From Xanthobacteraceae bacterium (GTDB lineage: Bacteria; Pseudomonadota; Alphaproteobacteria; Rhizobiales; Xanthobacteraceae), in assembly GCA_019746135.1 (NCBI GenBank), contig JAIESI010000121.1:1-51589 (forward strand): 51,589 nt of DNA. The letters are read 5' to 3'. The notes under the pieces were generated by a model that was not told the origin of the DNA, did not search any database, and worked only from the letters and a program-made list of their open reading frames with translations. The position numbers were made by a program, and so were the translations under genes. Shown here piece by piece: positions 1-9,119 of the stretch (position 1 is the first letter of the stretch; each line of letters starts with the position of its first letter).

Positions 1-152
1 CTGAATTCCGGGTATGGATATGGGTGCGCGGGAGGCCCTTGGCCCCCGAGTCGAGGCGTCGGTACCAGATCGGGTGTTAAAAGTCCATCATGGGCGAGGC
101 CCCGCCGGCCGAAAGGCCGGAGATCTGGGGACTAAGCCTCGATTTCGGGACC
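1..152. other. Left edge, no gene recognised; short hairpin
   Basis: I find no convincing coding sequence between the window edge and the lpxD stop. A perfect 6-bp stem with a GAAA loop (CCGGCC-GAAA-GGCCGG, 105-120) lies just downstream of lpxD on the minus strand, with no T-run after it, so it is at best a weak termination or processing signal. In many alphaproteobacteria fabZ and lpxA follow lpxD; they would lie beyond the left edge. Confidence 0.4.
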
Positions 153-1241
153 TCAGCCCTGGTCGATATCAGGCGGCGCGATTTTCTTGGCCTGAGGGGT
201 CGCGAGTCGCTCCAGCACGACCATTTCGCGGAAAAACTCCTTGAGCGGCTTGGCGTTGGGGAAGCCGCCCCAACGCTCGCCGGCCGGCACGTCCCGGATC
301 ACGGTCGAGCGGGCCGCCAGCACCGCGCCCTTGCCAACCGTGATGTGGGGAATGATGCCGACACGGGCCGCCAGCACCACGTTGTCCTCGAGCGTCACGC
401 TGCCGGAGAGGCCAGACTGCGCCACGATGGTGCAGTTGTTGCCGACCGTCACGTTGTGCCCAATCTGGACCAGATTGTCGATCTTGGTGCCGGCCCCGAT
501 CACCGTGTCGCGGATGCCGCCGCGGTCGATATTGGTGCCAGCGCCGATTTCCACGTCGTCGTGCAGCACCACCCGGCCGATCTGCGGAACCTTGATCTGG
601 CCCTCCCTGGTGGGGACGTAGCCGAAGCCGTCCTGGCCGATGTGGCAGCCCGGATGCACGATCACGCGGTTGCCCAGCACCGAATGAGTAATCGTGCTGT
701 TGGCGCCTACCGTGCAGTCGCGCCCGATCTTGACGCCGGCACCGATCACGGCGTTGGCGCTGATGATCGTGCCGGGCCCGATATCGGCGCCGGCGCCGAT
801 CACCGCGCCCGGATCGATCGTGACGCCTTCTGCGATCTTCGCCGTCCGATGCACCGTTGCGCCCGGTGCCACGCCGTGATCGCCGTAGGGCGAACCCGGC
901 CGCAGCGAGCTTTGATAGAACTTCTGCGTGACGAGAACGAAGGCCTTGTACGGCTCGCGCGAGCGCAAGACCGTGAGATGCGCGGGCGCCTGTGCCTCAA
1001 ACCGCGCAGAGATGAGGATCGCGCCGGCGCGTGTCGTTTTCAGTTCGCCGGTGAAGTTGAAGTTGTCGAGAAAGGTCAGGTCGCTCGGCCCGGCGAGGTC
1101 GATCGGCGCGATATTGGTGATGCGGCGGTCGAGCTCGGCGCCCGCGCGCGGCTCGGATCCGGTCAGCGTCGCGATCTCGCCGACTGTGAGTGACGATTCC
1201 GCGCTGAAGAATTGCGGGCCAAGACCCGGACCGCCGTCCAT
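153..1241 (-). CDS. lpxD: UDP-3-O-(3-hydroxymyristoyl)glucosamine N-acyltransferase LpxD
   Basis: Third step of lipid A synthesis in the cytoplasm: transfers a 3-hydroxyacyl chain from acyl-ACP to the 2-amino group of UDP-3-O-acyl-glucosamine. The 362-residue product has an N-terminal substrate-binding region (about 1-120), then a long left-handed beta-helix of hexapeptide repeats (about 130-320; many [LIV]GxGxx units) and a helical C-terminus. The IGHN segment with His262 matches the catalytic histidine, and [12 protein letters not shown] (199-210) is a family signature. The open frame extends to 1424, but the ATG at 1241 has a GGAGG 6-7 nt upstream and starts where family homology starts, so the longer form is rejected. 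bamA and rseP, frequent upstream neighbours, are not present here. Confidence 0.95.
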   Translation of the reverse strand: MDGGPGLGPQFFSAESSLTVGEIATLTGSEPRAGAELDRRITNIAPIDLAGPSDLTFLDNFNFTGELKTTRAGAILISARFEAQAPAHLTVLRSREPYKAFVLVTQKFYQSSLRPGSPYGDHGVAPGATVHRTAKIAEGVTIDPGAVIGAGADIGPGTIISANAVIGAGVKIGRDCTVGANSTITHSVLGNRVIVHPGCHIGQDGFGYVPTREGQIKVPQIGRVVLHDDVEIGAGTNIDRGGIRDTVIGAGTKIDNLVQIGHNVTVGNNCTIVAQSGLSGSVTLEDNVVLAARVGIIPHITVGKGAVLAARSTVIRDVPAGERWGGFPNAKPLKEFFREMVVLERLATPQAKKIAPPDIDQG

Positions 1242-1488
1242 TGTGCGCCTCCAAATGCGGTTGTCGGCGGAACCTGACAGGCCCCAGGCCGCGCCCAACC
1301 GGGCGGTTAGCAGCTGTGGATAAGTTGAGGCCCAATTGCTGCGCCGCAACGCCACGCGGCGGCGTTGTTCACAATTGAGCCGATTAGGCAGGCTGGTCGA
1401 CCGTTCGTCGGGTGTGACTAACACCTAATGAAGAAATTTACTGCAAAAAACCGACGGATGCGGCGCGGCGAGCCGCCGCAAGGTTCGC

Positions 1489-1695
1489 TTAGGCGATGAT
1501 GTCGGGGGTAAGCTGGTCTTCGATCTGGATGATCCGGTCGCGCAGGTGCAGCTTGCGCTTCTTCAGCCGTTGCACTTGCAGCAGGTCGGAGCCGGGCGAG
1601 TTGTGCAGGGCCTCGATCGCGGCGTCGAGGTCGCGATGTTCCTGACGCAACTGCGCCAACTGCGCCCGCAATTCGCTTTCGTCATCTGGCGTCAT
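1489..1695 (-). CDS. YdcH/DUF465 family small protein
   Basis: Small charged protein of unknown function. With the ATG at 1695 it has 68 residues, the usual family size, and is almost entirely helical heptad-like sequence (LRAQLAQLRQEHRDLDAAIE ... QRLKKRKLHLRDRI), matching the DUF465 pattern with its conserved LKKRKLxLRDxI block. An in-frame ATG at 1806 would add a 37-residue low-complexity leader; that start has no clear ribosome site but cannot be excluded. A second DUF465 gene lies divergently 370 bp away, and I see no other clue to its job. Confidence 0.8.
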   Translation of the reverse strand: MTPDDESELRAQLAQLRQEHRDLDAAIEALHNSPGSDLLQVQRLKKRKLHLRDRIIQIEDQLTPDIIA

Positions 1696-2062
1696 CGCGG
1701 CCGCCGCCTGCAGCGCTTCATCGACCAATCCAGCGGAACTCCCAGCCGCCGGCACGGAGCCTTGGATCCCTGAACCCTGGATCAGGACGAAATCTTGGAT
1801 TCCCATGGCTTTTGTGGCTCACCACCAACTGGGCCCGCGCCGAAATGCGGTTGGTCGCCGGGATCCCGGCGCATCCTGGACAGGTAGGCAATTATCCCTC
1901 GTTTCACAAGCCGTGTCCAAGGCCGCAGTTTTGATCGGGCGATGCGTCAGCGGCAGATTTCCGCATTGCACAACAGCGGCCATAATCGACTTGGGACCGG
2001 CCTCGTGGCACACTGGCTGAGTCAGGGGTGTTTGCTGAAACTGTCTCTAGGAGCCACTCCAC

Positions 2063-2248
2063 ATGACCATCCAAGCGCATCTTGCAGAACTGGAGCGGAA
2101 GCACCGGGCTCTCGAGGACGAGATCGCCGAGGCTATGACACATCCGTCCACCGATGATCTGAAGATCGCCGAACTGAAGCGTCGCAAGTTGCTCGTCAAG
2201 GACGAGATCCAGCGTATCCGGATCACCGAGCCGCAGAGCCTGCACTAG
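2063..2248 (+). CDS. YdcH/DUF465 family small protein
   Basis: 61-residue coiled-coil protein of the DUF465/YdcH family; its function is unknown. The second half carries the family block AELKRRKLLVKDEIQRI. AGGAG lies about 9 nt before the ATG. It is transcribed away from the other DUF465 gene (1489-1695); the 256-bp space between them holds no other gene but could carry both promoters. The two proteins are clearly related and probably arose from an old duplication or parallel recruitment. Confidence 0.85.
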   Translation: MTIQAHLAELERKHRALEDEIAEAMTHPSTDDLKIAELKRRKLLVKDEIQRIRITEPQSLH

Positions 2249-2356
2249 GGCTTTGACTCACCCGACCTTGATTTTCTGAGACAGGACCGCCGGCTCCCGC
2301 TATGGGGGCCGGCGGTGCTATTTTGGCGTCAGACAAAGAAAATCGGGAGAACGAGG

Positions 2357-3349
2357 ATGGGCAGAGTTGGGCAGTTGGGAAAGCTGATCGCGGCGCTCAG
2401 CGTCGCCGCGCTGGCAGCGCTGGCCCCGTCGGCGCCGGTTCAGGCGCAGGACTACCCGGCCAAGACCGTGACGCTGGTCGTTCCCTATCCGCCGGGTGGC
2501 GGCGTTGACGTGCTGGCTCGCGTGGTCGCCGAACGGCTCTCGACGTTGGTCGGCCAGCAGGTGATCGTCGACAACCGCGTCGGCGGCTCGGGGCTGGTCG
2601 GCACGCGCGCCACGATCCGCAGCGCGCCGGACGGCTACACGCTGTTCTTCGGCCACACCGGCTCGATCTCGATCAATCCGTTCCTCTATGCCAATGCCGG
2701 CTTCGATCCACGCAAGGACTTCACGCCGATCGGACTGTTCGCCTCGATGCCGGTGGCGCTGCTCGCCCATCCCTCGTTCCCGGCCAAGACCATCGGCGAG
2801 GTGGTCACGCTGGCGAAGAAGGAAGGCGGCAAGTTCAACATCGGCACCTCGGCGGTCGGCACCGGCGGCTATCTGTCCGCCGAGCTGTTCAAGTCGATCA
2901 CCGGCGTCGAGGCGACCATCGTGCCCTACAAAGGCACGGCGCAGCTCATGAACGATCTGCTCGGCGGGCATGTGCCGGTGGCGTTCGGCGTGCTGCCGCC
3001 GGCGATGGGCAATCTCGGTGCCGGAACGCTCCGCGGCATCGCCATTCTCGACCGCCAGCGCTTCAGCCTCCTGCCGAACGTCCCGACCTCGCACGAGTCC
3101 GGCCTGCCGGGCTTCGAGTCGGTGCTGCACTACGGGCTGCTCGGTCCGGCCGGCCTGCCGCGCCCGATCGTCGACAAGCTCAACGCCGCGCTGCGCCAGG
3201 CCGCCGGCAGCGACGAGGTCAAAAAGCGCATCAACAACGAGGGCGGCGACCCGCTGACCTCGACCCCCGAGGAATACGCGGCTGACATCGCGAGCGAAGC
3301 CGACAAGTGGGGCGCGTTGATCAAGAAGCTCAACCTGAAGGTGGAGTGA
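2357..3349 (+). CDS. Bug/TctC-type extracytoplasmic solute receptor, copy 1
   Basis: Periplasmic binding protein of the tripartite tricarboxylate transporter family (Bug family), usually binding small carboxylates. It has a Sec signal peptide (GKLIAALSVAALAALAPSA, cleavage near AQA), then the family opening DYPAKTVTLVVPYPPGGGVD and two alpha/beta lobes. It contains the typical DNRVGGSG, YKGT and LLGGHV segments. The start at 2357 is preferred because a purine-rich GAGAACGAGG precedes it and it gives a clean signal peptide; an upstream in-frame ATG at 2315 would disrupt that. The stop overlaps the start of copy 2 (TGATG), so translation is probably coupled. No TctA/TctB permease genes are nearby. 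Confidence 0.92.
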   Translation: MGRVGQLGKLIAALSVAALAALAPSAPVQAQDYPAKTVTLVVPYPPGGGVDVLARVVAERLSTLVGQQVIVDNRVGGSGLVGTRATIRSAPDGYTLFFGHTGSISINPFLYANAGFDPRKDFTPIGLFASMPVALLAHPSFPAKTIGEVVTLAKKEGGKFNIGTSAVGTGGYLSAELFKSITGVEATIVPYKGTAQLMNDLLGGHVPVAFGVLPPAMGNLGAGTLRGIAILDRQRFSLLPNVPTSHESGLPGFESVLHYGLLGPAGLPRPIVDKLNAALRQAAGSDEVKKRINNEGGDPLTSTPEEYAADIASEADKWGALIKKLNLKVE

Positions 3350-4311
3350 TGCGCACGCACCTCGTCGTTGCCGCGGCGCTGCTCGGGCTCTCTGTTGCGT
3401 GCGCCGCCGCGCAGGATTTCCCGACCAAGCCCGTCACGCTGATCGTGCCGTTCCCGCCCGGCGGCGGCAACGACGCGCTCGCCCGCAGCGTCGCCGAGCG
3501 GATGAGCCGCACGCTCGGCCAGCAGGTGGTGGTGGAAAATCGCGGTGGTGCCGGCGGCACCATCGCCACGCGTGCCGCCTCGAAGGCGCCGCCGGACGGC
3601 TACACGATCCTGCTTTCCTACACCGGCACGCTGGCGATCAATCCGAGCCTCTACACCAATGCCGGATACGATCCGCGCAAGGACTACGCGCCGGTCGGCC
3701 TCATCGGCACGATGCCGAGCGTTCTGGTGGTGCATCCGTCGGTGCCGGCGCGCAGCACCGCCGAGCTGATCGCCTACGGCAAAGCCAATCCCGGCAAGAT
3801 CAACTACGCGTTCGTGCCGGGCACGGTCGGCCATATCACCACCGAGCTGTTCGCACGGACCGCGGGGATCGAGCTCACCAAGATTCCTTACAAGGGGAAC
3901 GGCGACGCGCTTGCCAACCTGGTCGGCGGTCACGTCTCGATGATGTTTCTGTCGATCTCGCCGATCATCGGCAACGTCAAGGGCGGCACGCTGCACGCGC
4001 TCGCGGTGACCACGGCGCAGCGCTCGCCGCAGCTGCCCGACGTTCCGCCGATCGCCGAGTCGGGCGTGGCCGGCTTCTCCGCGGCGATCCAGTATGGGCT
4101 GGTCGCTCCGCCCGGCACGCCGCGACCGATCATCGACCGCCTGAACAAGGAGCTGCGCGCGGCGCTGGCCGACGAGCAGTTGCGTGCCAAGCTCGCCAAC
4201 GACGGCGCGGTGCCGGTGCCCGGCACGCCGGAGGAATATGCCGCCGTCATCGATGCCGACGAGAAGAAGTGGGCCCCGATCGTCAAAAGCCTCAACATGA
4301 AGTTCGAGTAG
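3349..4311 (+). CDS. Bug/TctC-type extracytoplasmic solute receptor, copy 2
   Basis: Second receptor of the tandem array: 320 residues with signal peptide THLVVAAALLGLSVACAAA, then DFPTKPVTLIVPFPPGGGND, the same two-lobe fold, and conserved YKGNGDALANLVGGHV and YGLVAPPGTPRPIIDRLN segments. The ATG shares bases with the stop of copy 1 (TGATG), which fixes the start and implies translational coupling. The sequence has diverged considerably from its neighbours, so ligand specificity probably differs. Only the receptor is encoded here; it must borrow membrane subunits from elsewhere or act in sensing. Confidence 0.93.
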   Translation: MRTHLVVAAALLGLSVACAAAQDFPTKPVTLIVPFPPGGGNDALARSVAERMSRTLGQQVVVENRGGAGGTIATRAASKAPPDGYTILLSYTGTLAINPSLYTNAGYDPRKDYAPVGLIGTMPSVLVVHPSVPARSTAELIAYGKANPGKINYAFVPGTVGHITTELFARTAGIELTKIPYKGNGDALANLVGGHVSMMFLSISPIIGNVKGGTLHALAVTTAQRSPQLPDVPPIAESGVAGFSAAIQYGLVAPPGTPRPIIDRLNKELRAALADEQLRAKLANDGAVPVPGTPEEYAAVIDADEKKWAPIVKSLNMKFE

Positions 4312-4316
4312 CGCGC

Positions 4317-5303
4317 ATGTTGGGTGTGTTTGTCCTGCTGCCGCTCACGGCTGCGGTTTTGTTGGGCGACGTGTCGCGCGCCGCAGCGCAGGATTCGACC
4401 AAAGACTATCCGGCGAAGCCGATCACGCTGATCGTGCCGTTCCCGGCCGGCGGCGGCGTCGACGTGATCGGTCGCATCGTCGGCGAGAAGCTCGCCGCAG
4501 CCCTCGGCCAGCCGGTCATCATCGACAATCGCGGCGGCGCCGCCGGCGTGATCGGCACGCGGGTCGCGGCCCGCTCCGCGCCCGACGGCTACACGCTGGT
4601 GATGGCGACCTCGGGCTCGATTGCCATCAATCCCAACCTCTACGCCAATCCCGGCTATCAGACGCTCAAGGACCTTGCGCCGATCGGCCTGATCTCGACC
4701 ACGCCGATCGTGCTGATGGCCCACCCGTCGTCGCCGCAGCAGACGCTGGCCGAGATCGTCACTGAGGCGAAGCGCGATCCGAGCAAGATCAACATCGGCA
4801 CGCCGCCGCCCGGCACCAGCGCCAATCTCGGCGCGGAGCTGCTCAAGTCGATGGCCGGCATCGACTTCACCATCGTGACCTATCGCGGCACCGGACCGCT
4901 CACCACCGACCTGCTGGGCGGCCACGTCAAGCTCGGTCTCAACGTGCTGGCGCCGGCCATGAGCAACATCAAGGGCGGCACCTTGAAGGCCGTCGCGGTG
5001 CTCGCGCCGAAGCGCTCGAGCCATCTGCCCGATGTGCAGACCTCCGCCGAAGCCGGCCTGCCGGGCTTCGAGGCGGGATTGAACTACGGGCTCTTGGCGC
5101 CGATCGGCACGCCGCGGCCGATCATCGAGCGGCTCAACCGCGAGCTTCGGCTGATCGTCGATACGCCGGACGTGGGCGCCCGCATCGCCTCCGACGGCGG
5201 CGATCCGATGCCGTCAACGCCGGAGGAATATACGGCCGATATCGAGCGGGAGGACAGGAAGTGGGGCGCGCTCATTCGCAAGCTCGGGCTGAAGGTCGAA
5301 TAG
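4317..5303 (+). CDS. Bug/TctC-type extracytoplasmic solute receptor, copy 3
   Basis: Third tandem receptor, starting 5 bp after copy 2 ends. The mature part opens DYPAKPITLIVPFPAGGGVD and contains DNRGGAAGVIGT, YRGTGPLTTDLLGGHV and the C-terminal STPEEYTADIEREDRKWG block. The leader MLGVFVLLPLTAAVLLGDVSRAAAQ lacks the usual basic residues; no better start codon is visible in the short spacer. The frame stays open far upstream inside copy 2, but that is only a shadow of copy 2. Function and missing permease are as for copies 1 and 2. Confidence 0.9.
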   Translation: MLGVFVLLPLTAAVLLGDVSRAAAQDSTKDYPAKPITLIVPFPAGGGVDVIGRIVGEKLAAALGQPVIIDNRGGAAGVIGTRVAARSAPDGYTLVMATSGSIAINPNLYANPGYQTLKDLAPIGLISTTPIVLMAHPSSPQQTLAEIVTEAKRDPSKINIGTPPPGTSANLGAELLKSMAGIDFTIVTYRGTGPLTTDLLGGHVKLGLNVLAPAMSNIKGGTLKAVAVLAPKRSSHLPDVQTSAEAGLPGFEAGLNYGLLAPIGTPRPIIERLNRELRLIVDTPDVGARIASDGGDPMPSTPEEYTADIEREDRKWGALIRKLGLKVE

Positions 5304-5749
5304 CGGCGCGCCGTCGCCGTGACGCTGTTGCGGCGGCTCGGCATTAAAAGAATAAGAGCCGGCGACGTGCGCTACGCTCACGTCGTGCGGCTGCGTGAGG
5401 TCGCCGAACCCGAGCCGGAGCGCGGCACCGGCACGCTGAACGGTCTGCGGCTCAAGCTGCAGGGGCGCCTGGAAGGACCGAGCGCGCCGCTACGAGGCGC
5501 GCTATGGCGGCGTGTTCGTGCGGCGGAGCGCGAAATTGAACGGCACGCAGACCTGGACCGAAGGCGGCGGCACCGTTACGCGCCACTGCGCGGGGGCGAT
5601 CAAGCGGCCGTTGCGGGCGTTTCTGCCGCGCAAGCGAACGTAGATCGGCTCCGCGTTAACCACATCCGATAACCACGTGCGCAGCGACGAATTGGTTCGC
5701 GCACGCGCATTCGATACTCCTTGTCCGTTGCGGCGGGTTGGGGACTCGA
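5304..5749. other. 446-bp intergenic stretch, possible decayed coding remnant
   Basis: No intact gene recognised. Two frames stay open here: one from 5319 that reads as arginine-rich shadow sequence, and one on the plus strand, roughly 5480-5642, reading like ordinary protein (RYEARYGGVFVRRSAKLNGT ... AFLPRKRT, then TAG) but without a start codon. The latter may be the tail of a broken small gene. The last 60 bases carry the promoter region of the tyrosinase gene; I see no terminator. Confidence 0.3.
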
Positions 5750-7258
5750 ATGCTCGACAGGCGCGCCTTTATCGCAGGCGGCGGTGCGTCGCTTGCGCTG
5801 CTCGGCACAGGCTCGCAGCTTATCGCGCAGGGCACCACGGTCACCCGTCGCTCGGTGCGCGGCATGACCGCGAACGATCCCGATCTTGCCGCCATGAGCC
5901 GCGCCGTTGCGGCGATGAGGGCGCTGCCGCGGTCCGATCCGCGCAACTGGACGCGCTTCGCCGACATCCATCGTAATTTCTGCCCGCACGGCAACTGGTA
6001 CTTCCTGCCGTGGCACCGCGCCTATCTTGTTTCGTTCGAGGAGATCGTCCGCGAGCTGTCCGGCAAGGCCGACTTCGCGCTGCCGTACTGGAACTGGACC
6101 GCCGACCGCGCGTTTCCTGCCGCGTTCTCGGCGGGCGACCGCAGCTCCAACCCGCTGTTTCACCCGCGGCCCGGCGTTGCGCGCGGCCTGCGCCTTGCCG
6201 ACGACATGGTCGGCCCGCAGGTGATCTCGCGCGTCATGCAGAGCCCGGATTTCGAGGCGTTCGGGTCGAGCCGTCCGCAGGGCCAGGACAGCGCCGCGCC
6301 ACGCTGGCAGCGCCGCGCCGGTTCCAGGACCGAGCTCGAGTTCAATCCGCACGATGGCGTGCACCAGAGCATCGGCGGCAGCATGGCGGTGGTGGACCTC
6401 GCATCGCGCGACCCGGTCTTCTTTCTGCACCACGCCAACGTCGACCGGCTGTGGTCGAGCTGGAACGCGCGCGGCAACGCCAACAGCTCGGAGGCGATCT
6501 GGCGCAACTTCGCCTTCAGCCGCAATTTCCTCGCGGGCGATGGGTCGTCGTGGGATGTGCGTGTCGGCGAGCTCAACTCGACGCCGGCGCTCGGCTACCG
6601 TTACGACGGCGACGACAGCCCGTTCGCGGCCGACGTGGCGATGCCGGTCGGCGATCAGGTGCTGGAGAGGCTTCGCACCTATCGCCGGGCCGTGGCCAGC
6701 GGGCTGCTTGGCTCGACCGCCGGCGTGCGGCGGATCGATATCCCCTCGCTCGGCAGCGTCTACGTCGCCAGCACCGACAACGGCGGTATTGGCTCCCGCG
6801 ACAAGCCCCTGGCGGTGAACGTGCCGCTGCATCGTACGCTCGGCGAGATGCTCGGAGAGGAGTCGCGGCTCGGCCCGCCCTCCGGCGACGCAACCGATCG
6901 CCGCAACCGGCGTTATGTCTTCGCCTTCATGCATGACATCGAGCTGCCGCTCGATCCGACGACCCGGGTGCAGACCTTCGTCAATTGCGCCGAGCTCACG
7001 CCGCAGACCCGGATCGACGACCAGAGCTATGCGACGGGCGTCAGCCTGTTCGGCAGCGAGCATTCACGGCACGGCGCGCCGGCCGATTCCGGCGGCGCGT
7101 CGCTCTGTATCGATCTTTCGCAGCCGCTGGCGCGTATGGGCCAGCCGCGCGGCCCGCGCACCGACCGCCTGACGGTGCAACTGCTGCCGCGCTGCGAGAG
7201 CAATGAGGCTCACGTCAGCAATATCAGGCCGCGGCGCGTGGAGGTTGTGGTTCTATGA
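5750..7258 (+). CDS. Tat-exported tyrosinase (type-3 copper phenol oxidase)
   Basis: Oxidises phenols to o-quinones with a dinuclear copper centre. CuA site: His74, His80 and His89 (PHGNWYFLPWHRAYL). CuB site: HDGVH (His201, His205) and His228 in DPVFFLHHANVDRLW, which matches the tyrosinase signature. The PYWNW segment (112-116) is also typical. The N-terminus LDRRAFIAGGGASLALLG is a twin-arginine signal, which fits export of a folded copper enzyme. The C-terminal 100 residues (FVNCAELTP ... LTVQLLPR) resemble the capping beta domain of plant-type polyphenol oxidases. ATG 5750 is preferred over the TTG at 5738. The stop overlaps the next gene (ATGA), so the two are co-translated. Confidence 0.93.
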   Translation: MLDRRAFIAGGGASLALLGTGSQLIAQGTTVTRRSVRGMTANDPDLAAMSRAVAAMRALPRSDPRNWTRFADIHRNFCPHGNWYFLPWHRAYLVSFEEIVRELSGKADFALPYWNWTADRAFPAAFSAGDRSSNPLFHPRPGVARGLRLADDMVGPQVISRVMQSPDFEAFGSSRPQGQDSAAPRWQRRAGSRTELEFNPHDGVHQSIGGSMAVVDLASRDPVFFLHHANVDRLWSSWNARGNANSSEAIWRNFAFSRNFLAGDGSSWDVRVGELNSTPALGYRYDGDDSPFAADVAMPVGDQVLERLRTYRRAVASGLLGSTAGVRRIDIPSLGSVYVASTDNGGIGSRDKPLAVNVPLHRTLGEMLGEESRLGPPSGDATDRRNRRYVFAFMHDIELPLDPTTRVQTFVNCAELTPQTRIDDQSYATGVSLFGSEHSRHGAPADSGGASLCIDLSQPLARMGQPRGPRTDRLTVQLLPRCESNEAHVSNIRPRRVEVVVL

Positions 7259-7755
7259 CGGCGGGTTCAATGACTGCGGCTTCCGGTGCGGAGCCGGCCA
7301 TGGTGCGGCGGCCGTTCTCGGTCGGCAGGGTGTCATTCTGCCTGCTGCCGCTGCTCGCGCTCGTGCTGTGGATCGTGGCGCTGTCGAGTCTGGCGACCGC
7401 GGGCGGAACGGCCACCGCCGCGTCCCCCGCGCGCATCTCGGTGCCGGTCCCGGCGGCGGCGAAGACCGCGAGCATCGTGATGCTTGAGCTCAGCGTGAGT
7501 GTGCTTCGCAACGGCGGCACCGCTCACCTCGGTGCAGTGGTCAGCATCAAGAGCGCGACCGGTGCGACCACCGAGGTCGGACGTTTCTCGGTGGTGGGCG
7601 ACGGTCAGAACTACCAGTTCAACGTCACGCGGGCGCTCGGCCGCGAGCCCAGCGGCAGTGCCGAGGTCGAGGTGGCGCTGATCGACCGCGGCGGTGGCGC
7701 GGTCCCGTCCAACGCCGCGCTGTCGATCCGCCGCGCGGAAATCGTCGCGCGCTGA
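7255..7755 (+). CDS. Membrane-anchored protein coupled to tyrosinase, possible KFDV-like beta domain
   Basis: 166 residues starting in the ATGA overlap with the tyrosinase stop, so it is almost certainly made together with it. A cytoplasmic tail of about 25 residues precedes one hydrophobic segment (VSFCLLPLLALVLWIVALSSLA) and a periplasmic region. The latter (LELSVSVLRNGGTAHLGAVV ... FSVVGDGQNYQFNVTRAL ... AEVEVALI) reads as a beta sandwich resembling the C-terminal domain of polyphenol oxidases. I infer a membrane anchor, copper-loading partner or cap for the enzyme. No cysteine/histidine metal motif is visible, so a copper chaperone role is unsupported. Confidence 0.7.
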   Translation: MTAGSMTAASGAEPAMVRRPFSVGRVSFCLLPLLALVLWIVALSSLATAGGTATAASPARISVPVPAAAKTASIVMLELSVSVLRNGGTAHLGAVVSIKSATGATTEVGRFSVVGDGQNYQFNVTRALGREPSGSAEVEVALIDRGGGAVPSNAALSIRRAEIVAR

Positions 7756-7778
7756 ACGCGGTTTCGAGTGGCGCGCGC

Positions 7779-7866
7779 TTTAGCTTCTTGTTTGAGCGGG
7801 ATATTTTTCCGAAAACCGCTTCACACTCCGGATCAAGTCCGGGGCAGGCGTTTTCGGGATCGTGCT
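7779..7866 (-). repeat. Dispersed two-hairpin intergenic repeat, copy R1
   Basis: Member of a repeat family present at least six times in the window. Read on the minus strand it begins GAGCACGATCCCGAAAACGC, contains an inner hairpin CCGGACTTGATCCGG and the block GAAGCGGTTTTCGGAAAA, and ends AAACAAGAAGCTAAAG. It lies in the space between two convergent genes. Confidence 0.8.
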
Positions 7867-8915
7867 CAGTCCGGCCGGATCGCCTTGCGCGCGCGGTCGA
7901 CGATCGCAGGCGGCGCGGCATAAAGCTTCGCCACCACCTCCTGCACCTTCGCCCCTGACAGCGGCTCGATATCGATGCGGGTTTTCTCCGCATCGGCGAG
8001 GAACTCCTTGTCCGCCATCGTCGCGTCGAACGCCTTGCGCAGCACCTCGAGCTGCGCCGGCGGCGTCTCCGGCGGCGCGATGTAGGAGCGGTGGAACACG
8101 GTCTGGCTGATCACCAGTTCGACCACCTTGCGCGCCTCGGCGTCCTTGACGAATTCGAACACCGTCGGCACGCCCATCTTGGTCAGCTCCGGATGCGGGT
8201 CGATGCTGACCTGAAGCAGCACGTTGGCCTTGCCGTCGCGCAGCCAGTCCGGCTTTTGCGACTTGAAGCTCGACCAGTCCCAGCCGCAGAGGCCGTCGAT
8301 CTCGCCGCGCTCCATCGCCAGCGCCATCTCGTTGGTGCCGCGATAGCCCGACACCAGGTCGTAGATCGCGCCTGAGGTGTGCTTGTGCAGATAGCCGTAC
8401 TCGTAGGTGGAATCGTTCGGGCTCGATCCGCCGAACTTCGCCTTGACCTTCTGGGTGTCGGCGAACCGGCTGATCTTCGATCCTTTCAAGGTGGCGCAGA
8501 CGCGGGTGCCGCTGTTGGCGGTCCCGACGTAGCGGATCTTCGTCGGGTCGAACATCGGCGCGGTGCGGTCGTCGAGCAGCGGACCCATGATCGCGCCGGG
8601 CATCACGCCGGCGAGCGCCGTGCCGTCCTTCGGCGCGATGCTCTGGATGTACTGCGCGGCCTTGGCGCTGCCGGCGCCGGGCATGTTCTTGACCACGATG
8701 GTCGGCGTGCCGGGGATGTGCCGGCCAAAATGTCGCGCCACCGCGCGGGCGTAGATGTCGTAGCCGCCGCCGGGCGGCGCGCCGACCAGAAGCTCGATGG
8801 TCTTGCCGGCATAGTAATCGCTGGCAGACACCGGCGTGGCGGAAAATGCGGCGGCGAGTGCAGGCGGCAGCGCCGCAAGCGCCAACACCCGTGTCGCAAA
8901 GGACAACATCGGCAT
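7866..8915 (-). CDS. Bug/TctC-like extracytoplasmic solute receptor, divergent member
   Basis: 349-residue periplasmic receptor with a Sec signal (FATRVLALAALPPALAAAFS, cleavage near VSA). The mature opening DYYAGKTIELLVGAPPGGGYD and NMPGAGSAKAAQYI follow the TctC pattern, but the middle (CATLKGSKI ... YRGTNEMALAMERGEIDGLC) is of a distinct subgroup from the three receptors at 2.4-5.3 kb. GGGAGG lies 6 nt before the ATG. It is monocistronic and orphaned from any permease. The last bases overlap the edge of repeat R1. The ligand is unknown. Confidence 0.88.
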   Translation of the reverse strand: MPMLSFATRVLALAALPPALAAAFSATPVSASDYYAGKTIELLVGAPPGGGYDIYARAVARHFGRHIPGTPTIVVKNMPGAGSAKAAQYIQSIAPKDGTALAGVMPGAIMGPLLDDRTAPMFDPTKIRYVGTANSGTRVCATLKGSKISRFADTQKVKAKFGGSSPNDSTYEYGYLHKHTSGAIYDLVSGYRGTNEMALAMERGEIDGLCGWDWSSFKSQKPDWLRDGKANVLLQVSIDPHPELTKMGVPTVFEFVKDAEARKVVELVISQTVFHRSYIAPPETPPAQLEVLRKAFDATMADKEFLADAEKTRIDIEPLSGAKVQEVVAKLYAAPPAIVDRARKAIRPD

Positions 8916-9119
8916 GAAAATCCTCCCGATCGGACTTTCTGTTTTGCCGAAAGGCTAGGCCAAGCCGCAGCCGGGAACAATGTGGCAAGATCGGCGTCCG
9001 GCTTGCGCCTTGGTTACGCCTTGTTGAGTGCGGAGCCTTGAGTTTCCGGGCTTTCGGCGTTGACCGGGTCGCCGCGGAAGCTTAAGGGGTTGAGGGCCGG
9101 TTGGGCCGTGAGGGGTGTC

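Noticed and set aside
1805..2020. Small open frames between the two DUF465 genes
   Set aside because: No ribosome site, overlapping on both strands, and no recognisable motif.
3399..4316. N-terminal extension of the third Bug receptor across copy 2
   Set aside because: It reads copy 2 in the wrong frame; the signal peptide starts at 4317.
5319..5672. 117-codon open frame after the third Bug receptor
   Set aside because: Arginine-rich, no ribosome site and no family pattern; it looks like a shadow in GC-rich DNA.
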